Origin: Plotosus lineatus
Lineage: Eukaryota; Chordata; Actinopteri; Siluriformes; Plotosidae
Assembly: GCA_024760905.1 (NCBI GenBank)
Contig: CM045737.1
Coordinates: forward strand, 12,313,726 to 12,377,725
Direction of reading: 5' to 3'
DNA length: 64,000 bases
In this document: piece by piece, positions 24,093-59,271 of the stretch
How positions within the stretch are numbered: position 1 is the stretch's first letter
Layout of the letters: each line of letters opens with the position of its first letter
Notes under the pieces: generated by a model
Database searches by the model: none
Told to the model about the DNA's origin: nothing
The model's input: only the letters and a program-made list of their open reading frames with translations
Position numbers and translations under genes: made by a program

Positions 24093-24335
24093 AGTGGTTG
24101 TCTAGTGGATAGGGCACAGAATTACTGATCCTAAGGTTGGGGGTTCGAGTCCCCACAAGGTTGTCACTGTCCCCCAAGTGCAGCTAACTGGGTTATCAAA
24201 GGCAGGCCATGTCCCTCACTATCTATGGTGAGAGGCATGTAAAAGAAGCCTTGCTGACTTTCGTAAAGAGTAGGCTGCAAAACCGTCAGCATGTTTCTAC
24301 GACCTGGAGAGGGATGGGCTCTGACAGGCCAAATC
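24093..24335 (+). repeat. tRNA SINE (type 1), 5' part
   Basis: Head 'ggggcagtggttgtctagtg' with A-box-like sequence and B-box GGTTCGAGTCC, and body 'ggttatcaaaggcaggccat'. It loses similarity after 'cgtcagcatgtttctacgac'. Confidence 0.8.
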
Positions 24336-24344
24336 AGCCCAAGT

Positions 24345-24608
24345 CTCATCATGAAGGCGAGGTTTTCTTGGCAAGGATAGTGCAGTGGTTTGCCATTGCC
24401 TTCTGCACAATACGAACCTACGGGCAATTTAGAACAGCCAATTAGCCTACTGTGCATGTTTCTGGACCATCAGAGGAAACTGGAGGACCAGAGGAAACCC
24501 ACGCGAGCACGGGGAGAACATGCAAACACCACACAGAAACGCCCAGGCCTGGAATCAAACCCCAGCCTTCTTGCTGTGAGGTGGACGTGCTAATCACTAC
24601 ACCACCGT
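24345..24608 (-). repeat. mermaid/DANA-type SINE, reverse
   Basis: 'ccaattagcctactgtgcat' and 'acgtgctaatcactacacca' mark the body and head in reverse. Confidence 0.8.
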
Positions 24609-24646
24609 GTCACACACACACACACACATATATCTATCTATCTCTA

Positions 24647-24702
<56 letters not shown>
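24609..24702. repeat. (CA)n / (TATC) / (TA)n compound microsatellite
   Basis: Directly follows the SINE head. Confidence 0.9.
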
Positions 24703-24703
<1 letters not shown>

Positions 24704-25364
24704 TTTTTTTAATATTTAATTCAGCAATGTAAGAATTCCATATTATCTGATTGTGCTGCTTTTCATATGTTATCTCTGAAGGTGCAAATGAACAGTTATT
24801 TTTACCTTTTCTAAAATGCCAACTATTTACGTACAGTAAACTGAAAAAAAAAAAAAAATCAATATAATTAGAGAGTTTCGCTGAAATGCACAGACATTGT
24901 TTGCGGCTTTTATAAACAAAAGAATTTGTTTACGTCTGCACAGCGATGTGTGAAGTCACATACACAGTACACAGGTGTGGCCAGCTGAAACGCCGCCTGC
25001 GCAGTATCATCAATACAGACACTCCTTAAGTTGGGAACAATAAAGGTCCATCACAAATCCTCCAGGTTTGACACACATCACAATGCCAAAAACACACAAG
25101 TCAGCACATTGAGGGTAATTCGGCTGTTGCAAGCTGGCATGTTAATTTGCCAAATTGCTGCAAGTGTAGCATTACATGAAATGATGTGAAAGGTGTTACA
25201 AGAAAGTGATAGACTGCACAACAGAATGCAAATGGTGGTTACACATGCCACTGAAAGCATCACTTCGAACACTGGCGCTGTTACTGATCGTAACGGGTAT
25301 TCCAGTAGATATTTGTTCATGAGTGTGCTACTAGTATATATTATAAGTCAGAAGTCCATACAAT
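24703..25364. other. Intergenic sequence, no gene recognised
   Basis: Unique-looking AT-rich sequence. Confidence 0.45.
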
Positions 25365-25694
25365 GTAGTGGTAAGCATGTCTGTAAGCATCACAGCAATA
25401 AGGGCTGGATATTTCTGTGTTGTGTTTACTATATTTTCTCTATGCTTGCATGAATTTCTTCTGGGTACACCAGTGCCTTCCCACAATCTAAAAACATCCA
25501 CAGTAGGCTAATTGGCTGATTCCAAATTGCCCCTACGCATGAGTTTGAGTGTGAATGGTTATATATGTGCTGACCCTGTGATGGCGTGGCAAGCTGTCCA
25601 GGGTGTACTCTGCCCTCGCCCAAAGTTGGCTGAAATGGGCGCCAGCCTCCCCGCGACACTCATTAGGTTTAAGTGGCTTACAAAATGAATGAAA
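25365..25694 (+). repeat. mermaid/DANA-type SINE, diverged
   Basis: The head is decayed. The body 'aggctaattggctgattcca' and the tail 'tccagggtgtactctgccct' are clear. Confidence 0.75.
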
Positions 25695-25824
25695 GTCCAT
25701 CTCTCTCTTTGCGTCTACATCCAATCACACAAGGAATGGAAGTCGATCTCTGAAGCTTGAACGATGCTTACGCAGGGATTATCATGGCTGTGATCACAAT
25801 GATCTACCGTATGGTTCGCCAGGC

Positions 25825-26024
25825 TATATACAGACTCACTCACACCTACAGGCAATTTGGAACAGATAATTGACCTACTGTGCATGTTTATGAACTGTGG
25901 GAGGAAACCCACGCAAGTACAGGGAGAACATGCAAACTCCACATAGAAACGCCCAGGCCTGGAATCGAACCCAGGCCTTCTTGCTGTGAGGCGGACGTGC
26001 TAACCACTACGCCACCGTGCCAAT
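25825..26024 (-). repeat. mermaid/DANA-type SINE, reverse
   Basis: Head in reverse 'acgtgctaaccactacgcca' with B-box complement 'ggaatcgaaccc'; tail truncated. Confidence 0.85.
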
Positions 26025-26159
26025 GAAAATCCATACAGTGCTATTAAATCTTATTTGTCGGGTTTGTATTTCTGAACATTGTATCATTTCGGTGTACTAT
26101 TAAAGTAATAATTTTAAATAAATAAACGTATAACGTGTACGAGAAAACCTTGACTTTCT

Positions 26160-26638
26160 TTTGATGCTCCAATCCAGAAACAGAATCCGTCGCTATGATT
26201 AACATTGATGACTAACAATGAGAACAATTTCTTCATTTCCTGTATGAAAACGAGGTGAAACCCAGACGATACTTATGGCACTCTTAAAACGCAGGTAGTT
26301 GTTGCTTGTGAGAAGCGAAGCCCATGCCGTGCCTGCTGGACAACATTCTTTCTGAAAGAAAACAGTCAGAAGTGTGTTGATGTCTCGCTGTCATACCTGG
26401 GCGGGACTCGTCTAACTTGCTAACCTGTGAATAGTCCATCCTCCGTCATTTTAACAACACAGTCGAGTAGCTTGGTACACCAACATTACTGTGGATTTGT
26501 TTTGGTTATATGTATGTTATCTCTTGCCGGATATCGCTCTTGTTGGATTAATTCATTGGATTAACAATCAGATGATGACTTCACGGTGAGGAGAGTGCTG
26601 TTTCTTCGAAGAGGGATCGCAAATTGGTACCACAGACC
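26160..26638 (+). promoter_or_regulatory. Probable promoter and 5' UTR of the FYB-like gene
   Basis: Repeat-free sequence directly upstream of the start exon. No TATA box was recognised. ETS-core-like 'atttcctgt' occurs near 26236, which would suit a blood-cell gene, but this is inference from a short motif. The transcription start cannot be placed from sequence alone. Confidence 0.35.
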
Positions 26639-49175
<22,537 letters not shown>

Positions 49176-49439
49176 GTAAGTACCGACGTAAATCACATCT
49201 TTTACGCATCTGCTGTGATTTATCTCGTTCATATCTGTCTGATGTGTTGATAGAGGTGAAGGCTGATGTTTACACATGATACAAGTGTGTGGACATTTAC
49301 AGCACAAACACGGCAACTCACAAATGGTTCAGAAATGTGCTGAAAACAAATCAGGAATGGGCGGTCCCAAAATTATATATGTGGGACGAAAATTTATATG
49401 AAATCTAAAAATCATTCTTGGTTTCAAAACATTCCTTTC

Positions 49440-51590
49440 TCTCCCACACAAACACAGGAACACGCCCTGACACACACTAGCGCATTATCACATACAGACA
49501 CCAGTACACACTACCACACTCTCACACAAACACCACAACACCATCTTACACGCACTATCACACTCTCACACAAACACCACAACACCATCTTACACGCACT
49601 ATCACACTCTCACACAAACACCACAACACCATCTTACACGCACTATCACACTCTCACACAAACACCATCTTACACACACTATCACACTCTCACACAAACA
49701 CCACAACACCATCTTACACGCACTATCACACTCTCACACAAACACCACAACATCTTACACGCACTATCACACTCTCACACAAACACCACAACACCATCTT
49801 ACACGCACTATCACACTCTCACACAAACACCATCTTACACACACTATCACACTCTCACACAAACACCACAACACCATCTTACACGCACTATCACACTCTC
49901 ACACAAACACCACAACACCATCTTACACACACTATCACACTCTCACACCAACACCAGTGTCCCATCTTACACACACTATCACACACTCACACAAACACCA
50001 CAACACCATCTTACACACACTACCACACTCTCACACCAACACCACAACACCATCTTACATGCACTATCACACTCTCACACAAACACCACAACACCATCTT
50101 ACACACACCCTCACACTCTCACACCAACACAAGTGTCCCATCTTACACACACTACCACACTCTCACACAAACACCACAACACCATCTTACACGCACTATC
50201 ACACTCTCACACAAACACCACAACACCATCTTACACACACTATCACACTCTCACACAAACACCACAACACCATCTTACACACACCCTCACACTCTCACAC
50301 CAACACAAGTGTCCCATCTTACACACACTACCACACTCTCACACAAACACCACAACACCATCTTACACGCACTATCACACTCTCACACAAACACCACAAC
50401 ACCATCTTACACACACTATCACACTCTCACACAAACACCACAACACCATCTTACACACACCCTCACACTCTCACACCAACACCAGTGTCCCATCTTACAC
50501 ACACTATCACACCAACACCATCTTACACACACTAACACACTCTCACATAAACACCACAACACCCTCTTACACACACTCTCACACTCTCACATCAACACCA
50601 GTGTCCCATCTTACACACACTCTCACATAAACACAACACCATCTTACACACACTATCACACTCTCACAGAAACACCACAACACTCTCTTACACACTCTCA
50701 CACAAATACCACAACACCATCTTACACACACTACCACACTCTCAAACAAACACCACAGCACCCTCTTACACACACTCTCACACAAACACCACAACACCCT
50801 CTTACACTCTCACACTCTCAAACAAACACCACACCATCTTACACACACTCTCACACTCTCAAACACCACAACACCCTCTTACACACACGAACACACTCTC
50901 AAACAAACACCACAACAACCTATTACACACACTCTCACACTGCCAGACAAACACCACAACACCCTCTTACACACACTCTCACACTCTCGCATAAACACCA
51001 CAACACCCTCTTACACACACTATCACACTATCATACAAACACCACACCATCTTACACACACTCTCACACTCTCACAAACACCACAACATCCTCTTACACA
51101 CACTCTCACACTCTCGCATAAACACCACAACATCCTCTTACACACACTCTCACACTCTCACACAAACACCACAACACCCTCTTTCACACACTAGCACACT
51201 CTCATACAAACACCACACCATCTTACACACTCTCACACAAACACCACAATACCCTCTTTCACACACTATCACACTCTCAAACAAACACCACAGCACCCTC
51301 TTACACACACTCTCACACAAAAACCACAACACCCTCTTACACACTCTCACACAAACACCACAGCACCATCTTACACACACTCTCACACTCTCAAACAAAC
51401 ACCACAACAACCTCTTACACACACACTCTCACACAAACACCACAACACCCTCTTACACACTCTCACAAGCACCACAACACCCTCTTACACACACTCTCAC
51501 ACTCTCAAACAAACACCACAACACCCTCTTACACACACTATCACAATCTCACACCAACACCATAACACCATCTTACACGCTAGTGCTCCT
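49440..51590. repeat. 44-bp minisatellite array with 176-bp higher-order period
   Basis: About 2.1 kb of a 44-bp unit (caccacaacaccatcttaca + 24 bp) with shorter variants towards the right. The variant 'ccagtgtccc'/'caagtgtccc' starts at 49956, 50132, 50308 and 50484, exactly 176 bp apart, so four 44-bp units form a higher-order repeat. The long open frames across it exist only because the unit lacks stop codons. Confidence 0.95.
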
Positions 51591-51604
51591 GTGAGTGTAT
51601 GACA

Positions 51605-51605
<1 letters not shown>

Positions 51606-51635
<30 letters not shown>

Positions 51636-51651
51636 AGAGAGAGAGAGAGTT
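51606..51651. repeat. (GT)n(GA)n microsatellite
   Basis: Short compound tract just after the minisatellite. Confidence 0.9.
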
Positions 51652-52865
51652 TATTAGAATGTGTATGAACGCTTCAAACAGAAGCAATTTAGATTGAAAT
51701 GGAAACAATTTTAAATTCTCCATTGCTGATTGGTTGTCTTTAATTGACAAAAGAAACAGGACAACCCACCTTTCCAGTTCTGATAAATTGTGGACCGGTG
51801 CCTTGTTTAAGTGGTTTTGATGTGAACTGGAGGTTCTGTATAACAAATGGTTACTTTTCACCTATAATATAGACAAATAGGAATCATAAGTCCAAAGTGA
51901 TGAAGAATGAATGGGTGACATTCCCACTTTCATTGCAACATGTGCGCCCACTTCCACCTCGTCTGTGTCCTCAGGACAGCTGTAGACTCAGCACAAAACT
52001 CTTCATGTCCATGCTTCATGCTCTTTTGCCTCCTCAGTTTAATTCCTATAATGGGACACCTTGATGCTCTCTTCCTTCGTCTCTGTATAGAAAATGCAGT
52101 GTGTGGCATGTCACCTGCCTTACATGTATGTTTTACAGTGAATGTGAGAGAGTAGAGAACCCTGTATAGGGGGAAAAAACAGTCTTTGAAATTCATGACT
52201 AAGAGAAATAACGAGACATATTGGCCAAAAAAAGCTTTCTCTTTACGATTAGGACAATTGAAATATATGTTGGAAATGGAGGGACACGAAATATAAATCA
52301 ATGTTATTTCCATTTGTTTCAGCACTGTTGTGGTTCAGATAGGTGATGTATCGGCGCATAAAAACCCTTTTCTCACCAGTGATAGCTGTAATTGAAGCAC
52401 AGCATGAGGATTTAATTTTTCGGAGTTTCAGTAGTTTCTAGCATGTATCCCACCTGCTGGTATAACACACAGACAGGAAATATATTCACCTCTAACTGAG
52501 CAACAAAGTGCAGCATCAGGTTCGACTTTGTTATAGTCGAATTACAGTACTGACAAACCGGTGGCAATGAAACAGAAATATCCCAGTCAGTGCTAAAGTG
52601 AATGTCTAAAAATAAATAAATCAATCAATTAATTTAAAAAAACACAAGTAAACACAAAAAGCATCAGTCCATCATTTGCTCATAATAATTATAACTGGGA
52701 AGGTGGGTTGCCATGTCATTTTTGTGTCATTTAAAGACAATCAATAAAAATGTAGGATTGTTTCCATTTCAATTAAAGTGGCTTCTGTTTCAATCAAATT
52801 CTGTTGAACACAATAACATCTCCTCAAACAACCTCACACATTGTTACTGTATTTTTATACACATA
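51652..52865. other. Probable FYB intron 14 sequence, nothing recognised
   Basis: No exon compatible with a CA-carrying phase and a FYB-like translation was found. Unique-looking sequence. Confidence 0.45.
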
Positions 52866-53309
52866 CAGTGGTACCTCACCTTACTATAGTCCCAGCAAAC
52901 AAAAAATCCACATTACAAAAAACCATTTTCCAAAATTTTTTGTCTCTGTATACGACACAAGTTCTCCTTACGAAACGCGCCGAATGTGCCATTCAAACAT
53001 TCTAACAATGCACAAGCTGCTTTTCCTTTGACTATCTTCCAACATCCCACCCGGCTGGCCTCCCATTGGCAAGGAGGGATGATGCAGCTCCCTCCCATTA
53101 GTTATCTCCCAATATCCGGCCCAGCTGGCCTCCCATTGGCTAGGAGGGATGACGCAGCTCCCTCCCATTAGCTATTATCGAGCTGCATCTCCCATAATGC
53201 TTTTCGTGTTGTTTCATGAGTTTCATTGCTTTAAATTTTGACTCAGGCTTCTAACCTTCCATAAACATTTGTAAGATTATAAATCTGCTAAGAAGACATG
53301 GTCAACACA

Positions 53310-53346
<37 letters not shown>

Positions 53347-53637
53347 GCGTGTGTGTGATTTCCAGTGCAAGTGAAAAGAAGAAGTGGGCTCGTAGCATGC
53401 GGTTGAGTGATATCGCAAAGGAATATGGCCAAACCCGTCTACCATCGGTACGATATTAAAGCAGAAGGAAGTCTTAAAAGGTATACTTTTATAATTTTTA
53501 ATGGGTTTAGGGGGTAGTATTGGGGGCCTTGGAATGAATCACACGTTTTACATGTAAAATGCGGTTCAATTTACGAAATATCCAAATTAAGAAATAGGCT
53601 CTGTAACGGATTCATTTCGTAAGATGAGGTACCACTG
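52866..53637 (+). mobile_element. Tigger-like element, inverted relative of 1988-2816
   Basis: CAGTGGTACCTCACCTTACT and AAGATGAGGTACCACTG ends with TA on both sides. The plus strand at 53365-53460 reads KKKWARSMRLSDIAKEYGQ, a decayed Tigger-type helix-turn-helix. A (CA)n block at 53324-53358 corresponds to the (TG)n at 2276-2330. Confidence 0.8.
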
Positions 53638-53794
53638 TACTAGTAAACTCCCATATACACCCACTATCATACCCTCTCATAAATAATTACCTCTTACACA
53701 CTGTCACACAGGCTCACACTCCCCATTATACTCTGTGTAAGTGTGATGGTAGTGTGTTTAAGATGTACTCGTGTACATATCGTTTGCTCGTGCA

Positions 53795-53884
53795 TAGGGC
53801 AAGGGTCAGGAACCTTTTTGACTAAGAGAGCCCCCCCCAAAAAAAGACATATTTTAAAATCTAATCCTCTGAGAACCATATATA
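53795..53884 (+). mobile_element. hAT terminus fragment
   Basis: Resembles the start of a hAT-like element ('gggtcaggaacctttttgac'), truncated after about 90 bp, abutting the L2 LINE. Confidence 0.45.
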
Positions 53885-53889
53885 TATAT

Positions 53890-56715
53890 GGAGGGGGCGT
53901 GGCGGTCTATGTGAATGAACGATGGTGCCACCCGGCAAACGTGCACGTGAAGGAGCAGCTGTGCACGCGGGACGTGGAGCTGCTCGCGGTAAGCGCGCGG
54001 CCATATTATCTACCGAGGGAGTTTTCACACGTGATTGTGTTTTGCGTGTACATTCCGCCCTCGGTTGATGCGGCGGCCGCGTGTGAGCGTCTCCACAGCG
54101 CCGTTAATCAGACACAGACTCGTCACCCCCGCGCCATGATTCTGATCAGCGGGGACTTTAACCACGCCCCTCTCTCCGCCTCTCTTCCGACGTTCACGCA
54201 ATACGTGAAGTGCGCCACAAGAGACAATAAAACACTGGACTTACTGTATGCAAATGTGAAGGACGCTTACAGCTCCACCCCCGCCCCCACTGGGACGATC
54301 AGACCACAACCTGGTCTACCTGCTCCCCAATACACACCCAGGGTGCGAAAGGAACCTGCACAGAAGAGGTCTGTGAAAGTGTGGACCGAGGAGACCAACG
54401 AGAGGCTTAGGGACTGTTTCCAGACCACAGACTGGAGCATGCTCTGTAACTCCTTTGGTGATGACATCGACGGCCTCACACACTGCATCACCGACTACAT
54501 GAACTTCTGCGTGGACAGCACTGTGCCAACACGGAGGGTACGGTGCTTCTCCAACAACCACCCATGGGTCACCCCTGAGCTCAAAGTCCTCCTGAACCAG
54601 AAAAAGAGGGCTTTCATCTCGGGGGACAGAGAGGAGCAGAAGAAGGTCCAGCGTGAGCTCCAGTGGAGGATCAGGAGGGCAAAGAAGGACTATGGGAAGA
54701 AGATGGAGGAGAAGCTGGCTCAGAACAACGTGCGGGACGTCTGGAGAGGACTAAAGACCATGTCTGGATTTGGGCAGAGTGTCAGAGGGACAGCTGATGG
54801 TGACCAGCGCTGGGCGGATGAACTAAACTGCTACTTCAACAGGTTTGATTCTCCCCCCTCCCCCTCTGCACCCCTCCCCGTTCCCCTCCCCTCTTCACAC
54901 GTCTCCAGACCAGCTGACACCTCCCCCCTCCCCAGGCCAACTTCACTTGACTGCTACAGCCCGACAGACACATCCCCCTCCCTCTGCAGCCCACCCCAGC
55001 CCCCCCTCTCCCTCACACCAGACCAGGTGAGGAGACAGCTGAGGCGACTAAATCAGAGGAAATCTGAAGGACCTGATGGCATCAGTCCCAGGCTGCTGAG
55101 GACCTGCGCAGACCAGCTCTGTGTGGTACTATGCTACCTGTACAACCTGAGCCTCAGCCTGGAGAAGGTTCCAGTCCTATGGAAGACCTCCTGTGTGGTT
55201 CCGGTTCCCAAAACAGCACAAGCGAAGGAACCAGCCCACTACAGACCTGTCGCCCTGACCTCCCACCTCATTAAGACCATGGAAAGGCTCCTCCTTGAAC
55301 ACCTCTGCTCTATGGTGAGCCCCAAGACGCCGTCGTCTACCTTCTGCAGCGGGCACTCACCCACCTGGAGATCGCCGGCAGCGCTGTGAGGGTCATGTTC
55401 TTTGACTTCTCCAGCGCCTTCAACACCATCAGGCCAGCGCGCCTGCGGGGGAAGCTGGAGGACGTGGGAGTGGACGGGCATCTTGCTGCCTGGATTATTG
55501 ACTACCTTACTAACCGTCCACAGTACGTGCGGCTGCGCGGCTGTAAGTCAAAGGTGGTAGTCTGTAGCATGGGGGCACCGCAGGGCACCGTCCTCTCATC
55601 CTTCCTTTTTAACATCTATACCTCGGACTTCATATATAACACAAACAGCTGCCACCTCCAGAAGTTCTCGGACGACTCCGCCATCGTGAGCCGTGTGTCA
55701 GAGGGGAACGAGCTGGAGTACCGGTCGGTCATCGTTGACTTCGTGGACTGGTGTGAGCGCAACCACCTGTGCTTGAACACTAGGAAGACGAAGGAGATGG
55801 TGGTCGACTTCAGGAGAAGCACTCAAACACACACACACACACACTTACTAGTGAACATCCAGGGACAGGACATTGAGACAGTGGACAGTTTCAAGTACCT
55901 GGGTGTTCACCTTAACAATAAACTGGACTGGTCCCACAACACCAACGCCCTGTACAAGAAGGGCCAGAGTCGCCTCCACCTTCTGAGGAGACTCAGCTCC
56001 TTCGGCGTATGCAGACCTCTGCTCAGGACATTTTATGACTCTGTGGTAGCCTCTGCAATCCTCTACGCTGCCATCTGCTGGGCCCCGGGCAGCACAGAGC
56101 GGGACAGAAAGAGACTGAACAAGCTGGTCAGGAGGGCCAGCTCTGTCCTCGGCTGCCCACTGGACTCTGTGGAGGAGGTGAGTGAGAGGAGGATGGTAGC
56201 AAAGCTCACATCCATCCTGTTCAACAGCTCTCACCCACTGCACCAGACTGTAGAGGAGCTAAGCAGCTCCTTCAGTGGACGACTGAGGCATCCTCAGTGC
56301 AGGAAGGAGCGCTACCGCAGGTCGTTCATTCCCACCGCTGTCAGACTGTACAACGCCACACTGTAACTGTCTGTGAAAATACCGGTTATGTGCAATAAAA
56401 ACCCCGTGTACTTTAATCAACCACATCTACCCCACTGACTGTGAACCATATCAACCCATCTACTCTACACTCAGATACATTACACTTTAATATAGGCCAG
56501 TCTATAAAGTTGCTCCATTCTTTTCTTTTCTTTTATTGTTTAGTAATTTATACTATTTATGTATCTATTTATTTATTTACTTATATAATATATATGTATG
56601 TGTGTATGTTTGTACTTGTATCTATTTTTGCACCCCCTACTGATAGTACCTCAAGAGCCTGTAACAGTGAATTTCTCCATTGTGAGATTAATAAAGCTGT
56701 ATCTTATCTTATATA
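53890..56715 (+). pseudogene. L2-clade LINE, 5'-truncated, one frame break
   Basis: Begins inside the endonuclease domain ('GGVAVYVNERW', later 'MILISGDFNHAPL' with the GDFN motif), continues through the linker ('RKEPAQKRSVKVWTEETNE', 'NNHPWVTPELKVLLNQKKRA') into the reverse transcriptase: 'FFDFSSAFNTIRP', 'GAPQGTVLSSFLF', and FSDDS in place of the usual YADD box. The ORF stops at about 56366. A short deletion near 55315 removes about 25 codons and shifts the frame, so the protein is not intact. The 3' UTR ends 'attaataaagctgtatctta' followed by TCTTA/TA repeats, typical of fish L2. Confidence 0.85.
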
Positions 56716-56726
56716 TATATATATAT

Positions 56727-57016
56727 CACTGATCCAAAGGTTCGGGGTTCGAGTCCCATTCTCCACAAGGTTGTCACTGTCCTCCCCAGTGTAGCTAACT
56801 GGGTTATCAAAGGCGGGCCATGTCTCTCACTGTCTATGGTGTGAGGCATGTAAAAGAACCATTGCTGACTTTCGTAAAAAAGAGTAGCTGCAAAGTCGTC
56901 AGCGTGTTTCTGTCCCTTGCTAAAAAGGGTTGTAACAGGAAGGGCATCCGACGTAAAAACCTCTGCCAAATCAAATTTGCGAGTCAGATGATTCTGTTCG
57001 CTGTGGCGACTCCCGT
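56727..57016 (+). repeat. tRNA SINE (type 1) with RTE-type tail, head lost
   Basis: Starts at 'cactgatccaaaggttcggg' directly after a TA tract. Body 'aagaaccattgctgactttc', tail 'ttcgctgtggcgactcccg'. Confidence 0.85.
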
Positions 57017-57065
57017 ATATATCCCATATATGTGTGTGTGTGTGTGTGTATATATGTGTATATGT

Positions 57066-58577
57066 TTCTGTAATGTACTGATAAAAATTAACCTTTCATA
57101 TATTTTAGATTCATTGCACACCAACTGAAATATTTCAAGTCTTTTATTATTTTAATCCTGATGATGTTGACATACAGCTCATGAAAACCCAAAAGTCCTA
57201 TCTCAAAAAATTAGCATATTTCATCCGACCAATAAAAAAAAATAAATGTTTTTAATACAAAAAAAGTCAACCTTCAAATAATTATGTTCAATTATGCACT
57301 CAATACTTGGTCGAGAATCCTTTTGCAGAAATGACTGCTTCAATGCGGCGTGGCATGGAGGCAATCAGCCTGTGGCACTGCTGAGGTGTTACGGAGGCCC
57401 AGGATGCTTCGATAGCGGCCTTAAGCTCATCCACAGTGTTGGGTCTGGTGTCTCTCAACTTTCTCTTCACAATATCCCACAGATTCTCTATGGGATTCAG
57501 GTCAGGAGAGTTGGCAGGCCAATTGAGCACAGTAATACCATGGTCAGTAAACCATTTATCAGTGGTTTTGGCACTGTGAGCAGGTGCCAGGTCGTGCTGA
57601 AAAATGAAATCTTCATCTCCATAAAGCTTTTCAGCAGATGGAAGCATGAAGTGCTCCAAAATCTCCTGATAGCTAGCTGCATCGACCCTGCCCTTGATAA
57701 AACACAGTGGACCAACACCAGCAGCTGACATGGCACCCCTGACCATCACTGACTGTGGGTACTTGACACTGGACTTCAGGCATTTTGGCATTTCCTTCTC
57801 CCCAGTCTTCCTCCAGACTCTGGCACCTTGATTTCTGAATGACATGCAAAATTTTCTTTCATCTGAAAAAAAGTACTTTGGACCACTGAGCAACAGTCCA
57901 GTGCTGCTTCTCTGTAGCCCAGGTCAGGCGCTTCTGCCGCTGTTTCTGGTTCAAAAGTGGCTTGACCTGGGGAATACGGCACCTGTAGCCCAGTCCACTG
58001 CTTCCACAGGTCCCCCATGGTCTGGAATCGTCCCTTCTCCACAATCTTCCTCAGGGTCCGGTCACCTCTTCTGGTTGTGCAGCGTTTTCTGCCGCACTTT
58101 TTCCTTCCCACAGACGTCCCACTGAGGTGCCTTGATAGAGCACTCTGGGAACAGCCTATTCGCTCAGAGATTTCTTTCTGTGTCTTACCCTCTTGCTTGA
58201 GGGTGTCAGTGATGTCCTTCTGGACAGCAGTCAGGTCGGCAGTCTTACCCATGATTGCGGTTTTGAGTAATGAACCAGGCTGGGAGTTTTTAAAAGCCTC
58301 AGGAATCTTTTGCAGGTGTTTAGAGTTAATTGGTTGATTCAGATGATTAGGTTAATAGCTCGTTTAGACTACCTGAACATGATATGCTAATTTTTTGAGA
58401 TAGGACTTTTGGGTTTTCATGAGCTGTATGCCAAAATCATCAGTATTAAAACAATAAAAGACCTGAAATATTTCAGTTGGTGTGCAATGAATCTAAAATA
58501 TATGAAAGTTTAATTTTTATCAGTACATTACAGAAAATAATGAACTTCATCACAATATGCTAATTTTTTGAGAAGAC
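57066..58577 (-). mobile_element. Tc1-like transposon with long inverted repeats
   Basis: About 190 bp near the ends are inverted copies of each other ('ttagattcattgcacaccaa', 'cagctcatgaaaacccaaaa', 'cctatctcaaaaaattagca'). The right end reaches the terminus (reverse of CTTCTCAAAAAATTAGCATA, TA after it). The left end lacks the outer 40-50 bp, replaced by a TG/TA tract. The transposase is a pseudogene. Confidence 0.9.
57300..58252 (-). pseudogene. Tc1-like transposase, two frame breaks
   Basis: N-terminal part (58252 to about 57988) starts 'MGKTADLTAV' with a helix-turn-helix 'GKTQKEISERIGCSQSALSR' and GRKRCTTRRGDR. A deletion of about 50 bp then shifts the frame: 'GYRCRIPQVKPLLNQKQRQK' lies in another frame to about 57865. 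A further shift leads to the catalytic part (57893-57300) with 'FFSDERKF', 'FQHDLAPAHSAK' and 'WPANSPDLNPIENLWDIVKR', i.e. the D, D and E of the DD34E triad are retained. It cannot make a functional protein. Confidence 0.9.
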
Positions 58578-58699
58578 TAGTATATATAATCCATCTTTAC
58601 CAATGAATAATCATGCCACGTCTTCATTTTGAGGGCTTGCAGAGAAAAGACTGTATGTAAAAGAAAAAAGAATTATGTGAATTACAAAGAAAATTAAAA

Positions 58700-58754
<55 letters not shown>

Positions 58755-58852
58755 AAACTTTGTCCAACACTAATGCTATTTGTCTCTATTCTGTAAATGG
58801 TTATGATTCTATATATATATATATATATATATTCTATATATAGTATATATTG
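58578..58852. other. AT-rich sequence with TA tracts
   Basis: (TA)n at 58709-58754 and 58812-58852, poly-A at 58697-58708. Confidence 0.8.
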
Positions 58853-59271
58853 GCGGCACGGTGGCGTAGTGGTTAGCACGTCCGCCTCACAGCAAGAAGG
58901 CCCGGGTTCGATTCCCGGCCTGGGCGTTTCTGTGTGGAGTTTGCATGTTCTCCCCGTGCTTGTGCGGGTTTCCTCCGGGTGCTCCGGTTTCCTCCGCAAT
59001 CCAAAGATGTGCACTGTAGGTTAATTGGCCGTTCTAAATTGACTGTAGTTTCTCTCCTGCAGCGGCACTGGAACCCAGTCGTATCGCCACTTGCCTTTCC
59101 ATTGGATCCTTCCGGTGGCGCCGAGACAGGGGGGGACCTGCTGCTTGGGTAACAGCCTGTCCCTCATTACTCCCTACCCAGGCTCTGTGCACTGGGGAGT
59201 ATCACCAGTCGGGATACTGGCCAGAGCGCAGCCATAGTCCTTCGGGACTGACGGAGGCCTACGCACGATAT
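58853..59271 (+). repeat. mermaid/DANA SINE head joined to an unusual 3' part
   Basis: Excellent head and body 58853-59045 ('ggcggcacggtggcgtagtg', B-box GGTTCGATTCC, 'ggagtttgcatgttctcccc'). From 59046 the sequence departs from the usual tail and reads 'ctctcctgcagcggcactgg' to 'acggaggcctacgcacgata', ending in a TA tract as a LINE or SINE 3' end would. Confidence 0.75.

Noticed and set aside
49398..51121. 410- and 270-codon open frames
   Set aside because: Artefact of a stop-free 44-bp minisatellite. The unit is not a multiple of three, so the encoded text simply cycles through frames.
49440..51590. Direct repeats resembling a CRISPR array
   Set aside because: There are no unique spacers, the units abut, and the context is a vertebrate intron.
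52323..52342. Possible FYB exon 15 after 'catttgtttcag'
   Set aside because: The acceptor is fair, but the open stretch is about 20 nt, the donor is poor and the translation has no FYB character.
53743..56366. Host gene with reverse-transcriptase similarity
   Set aside because: The domain order, 3' end with TCTTA repeats, 5' truncation and frame break identify a dead L2 LINE.
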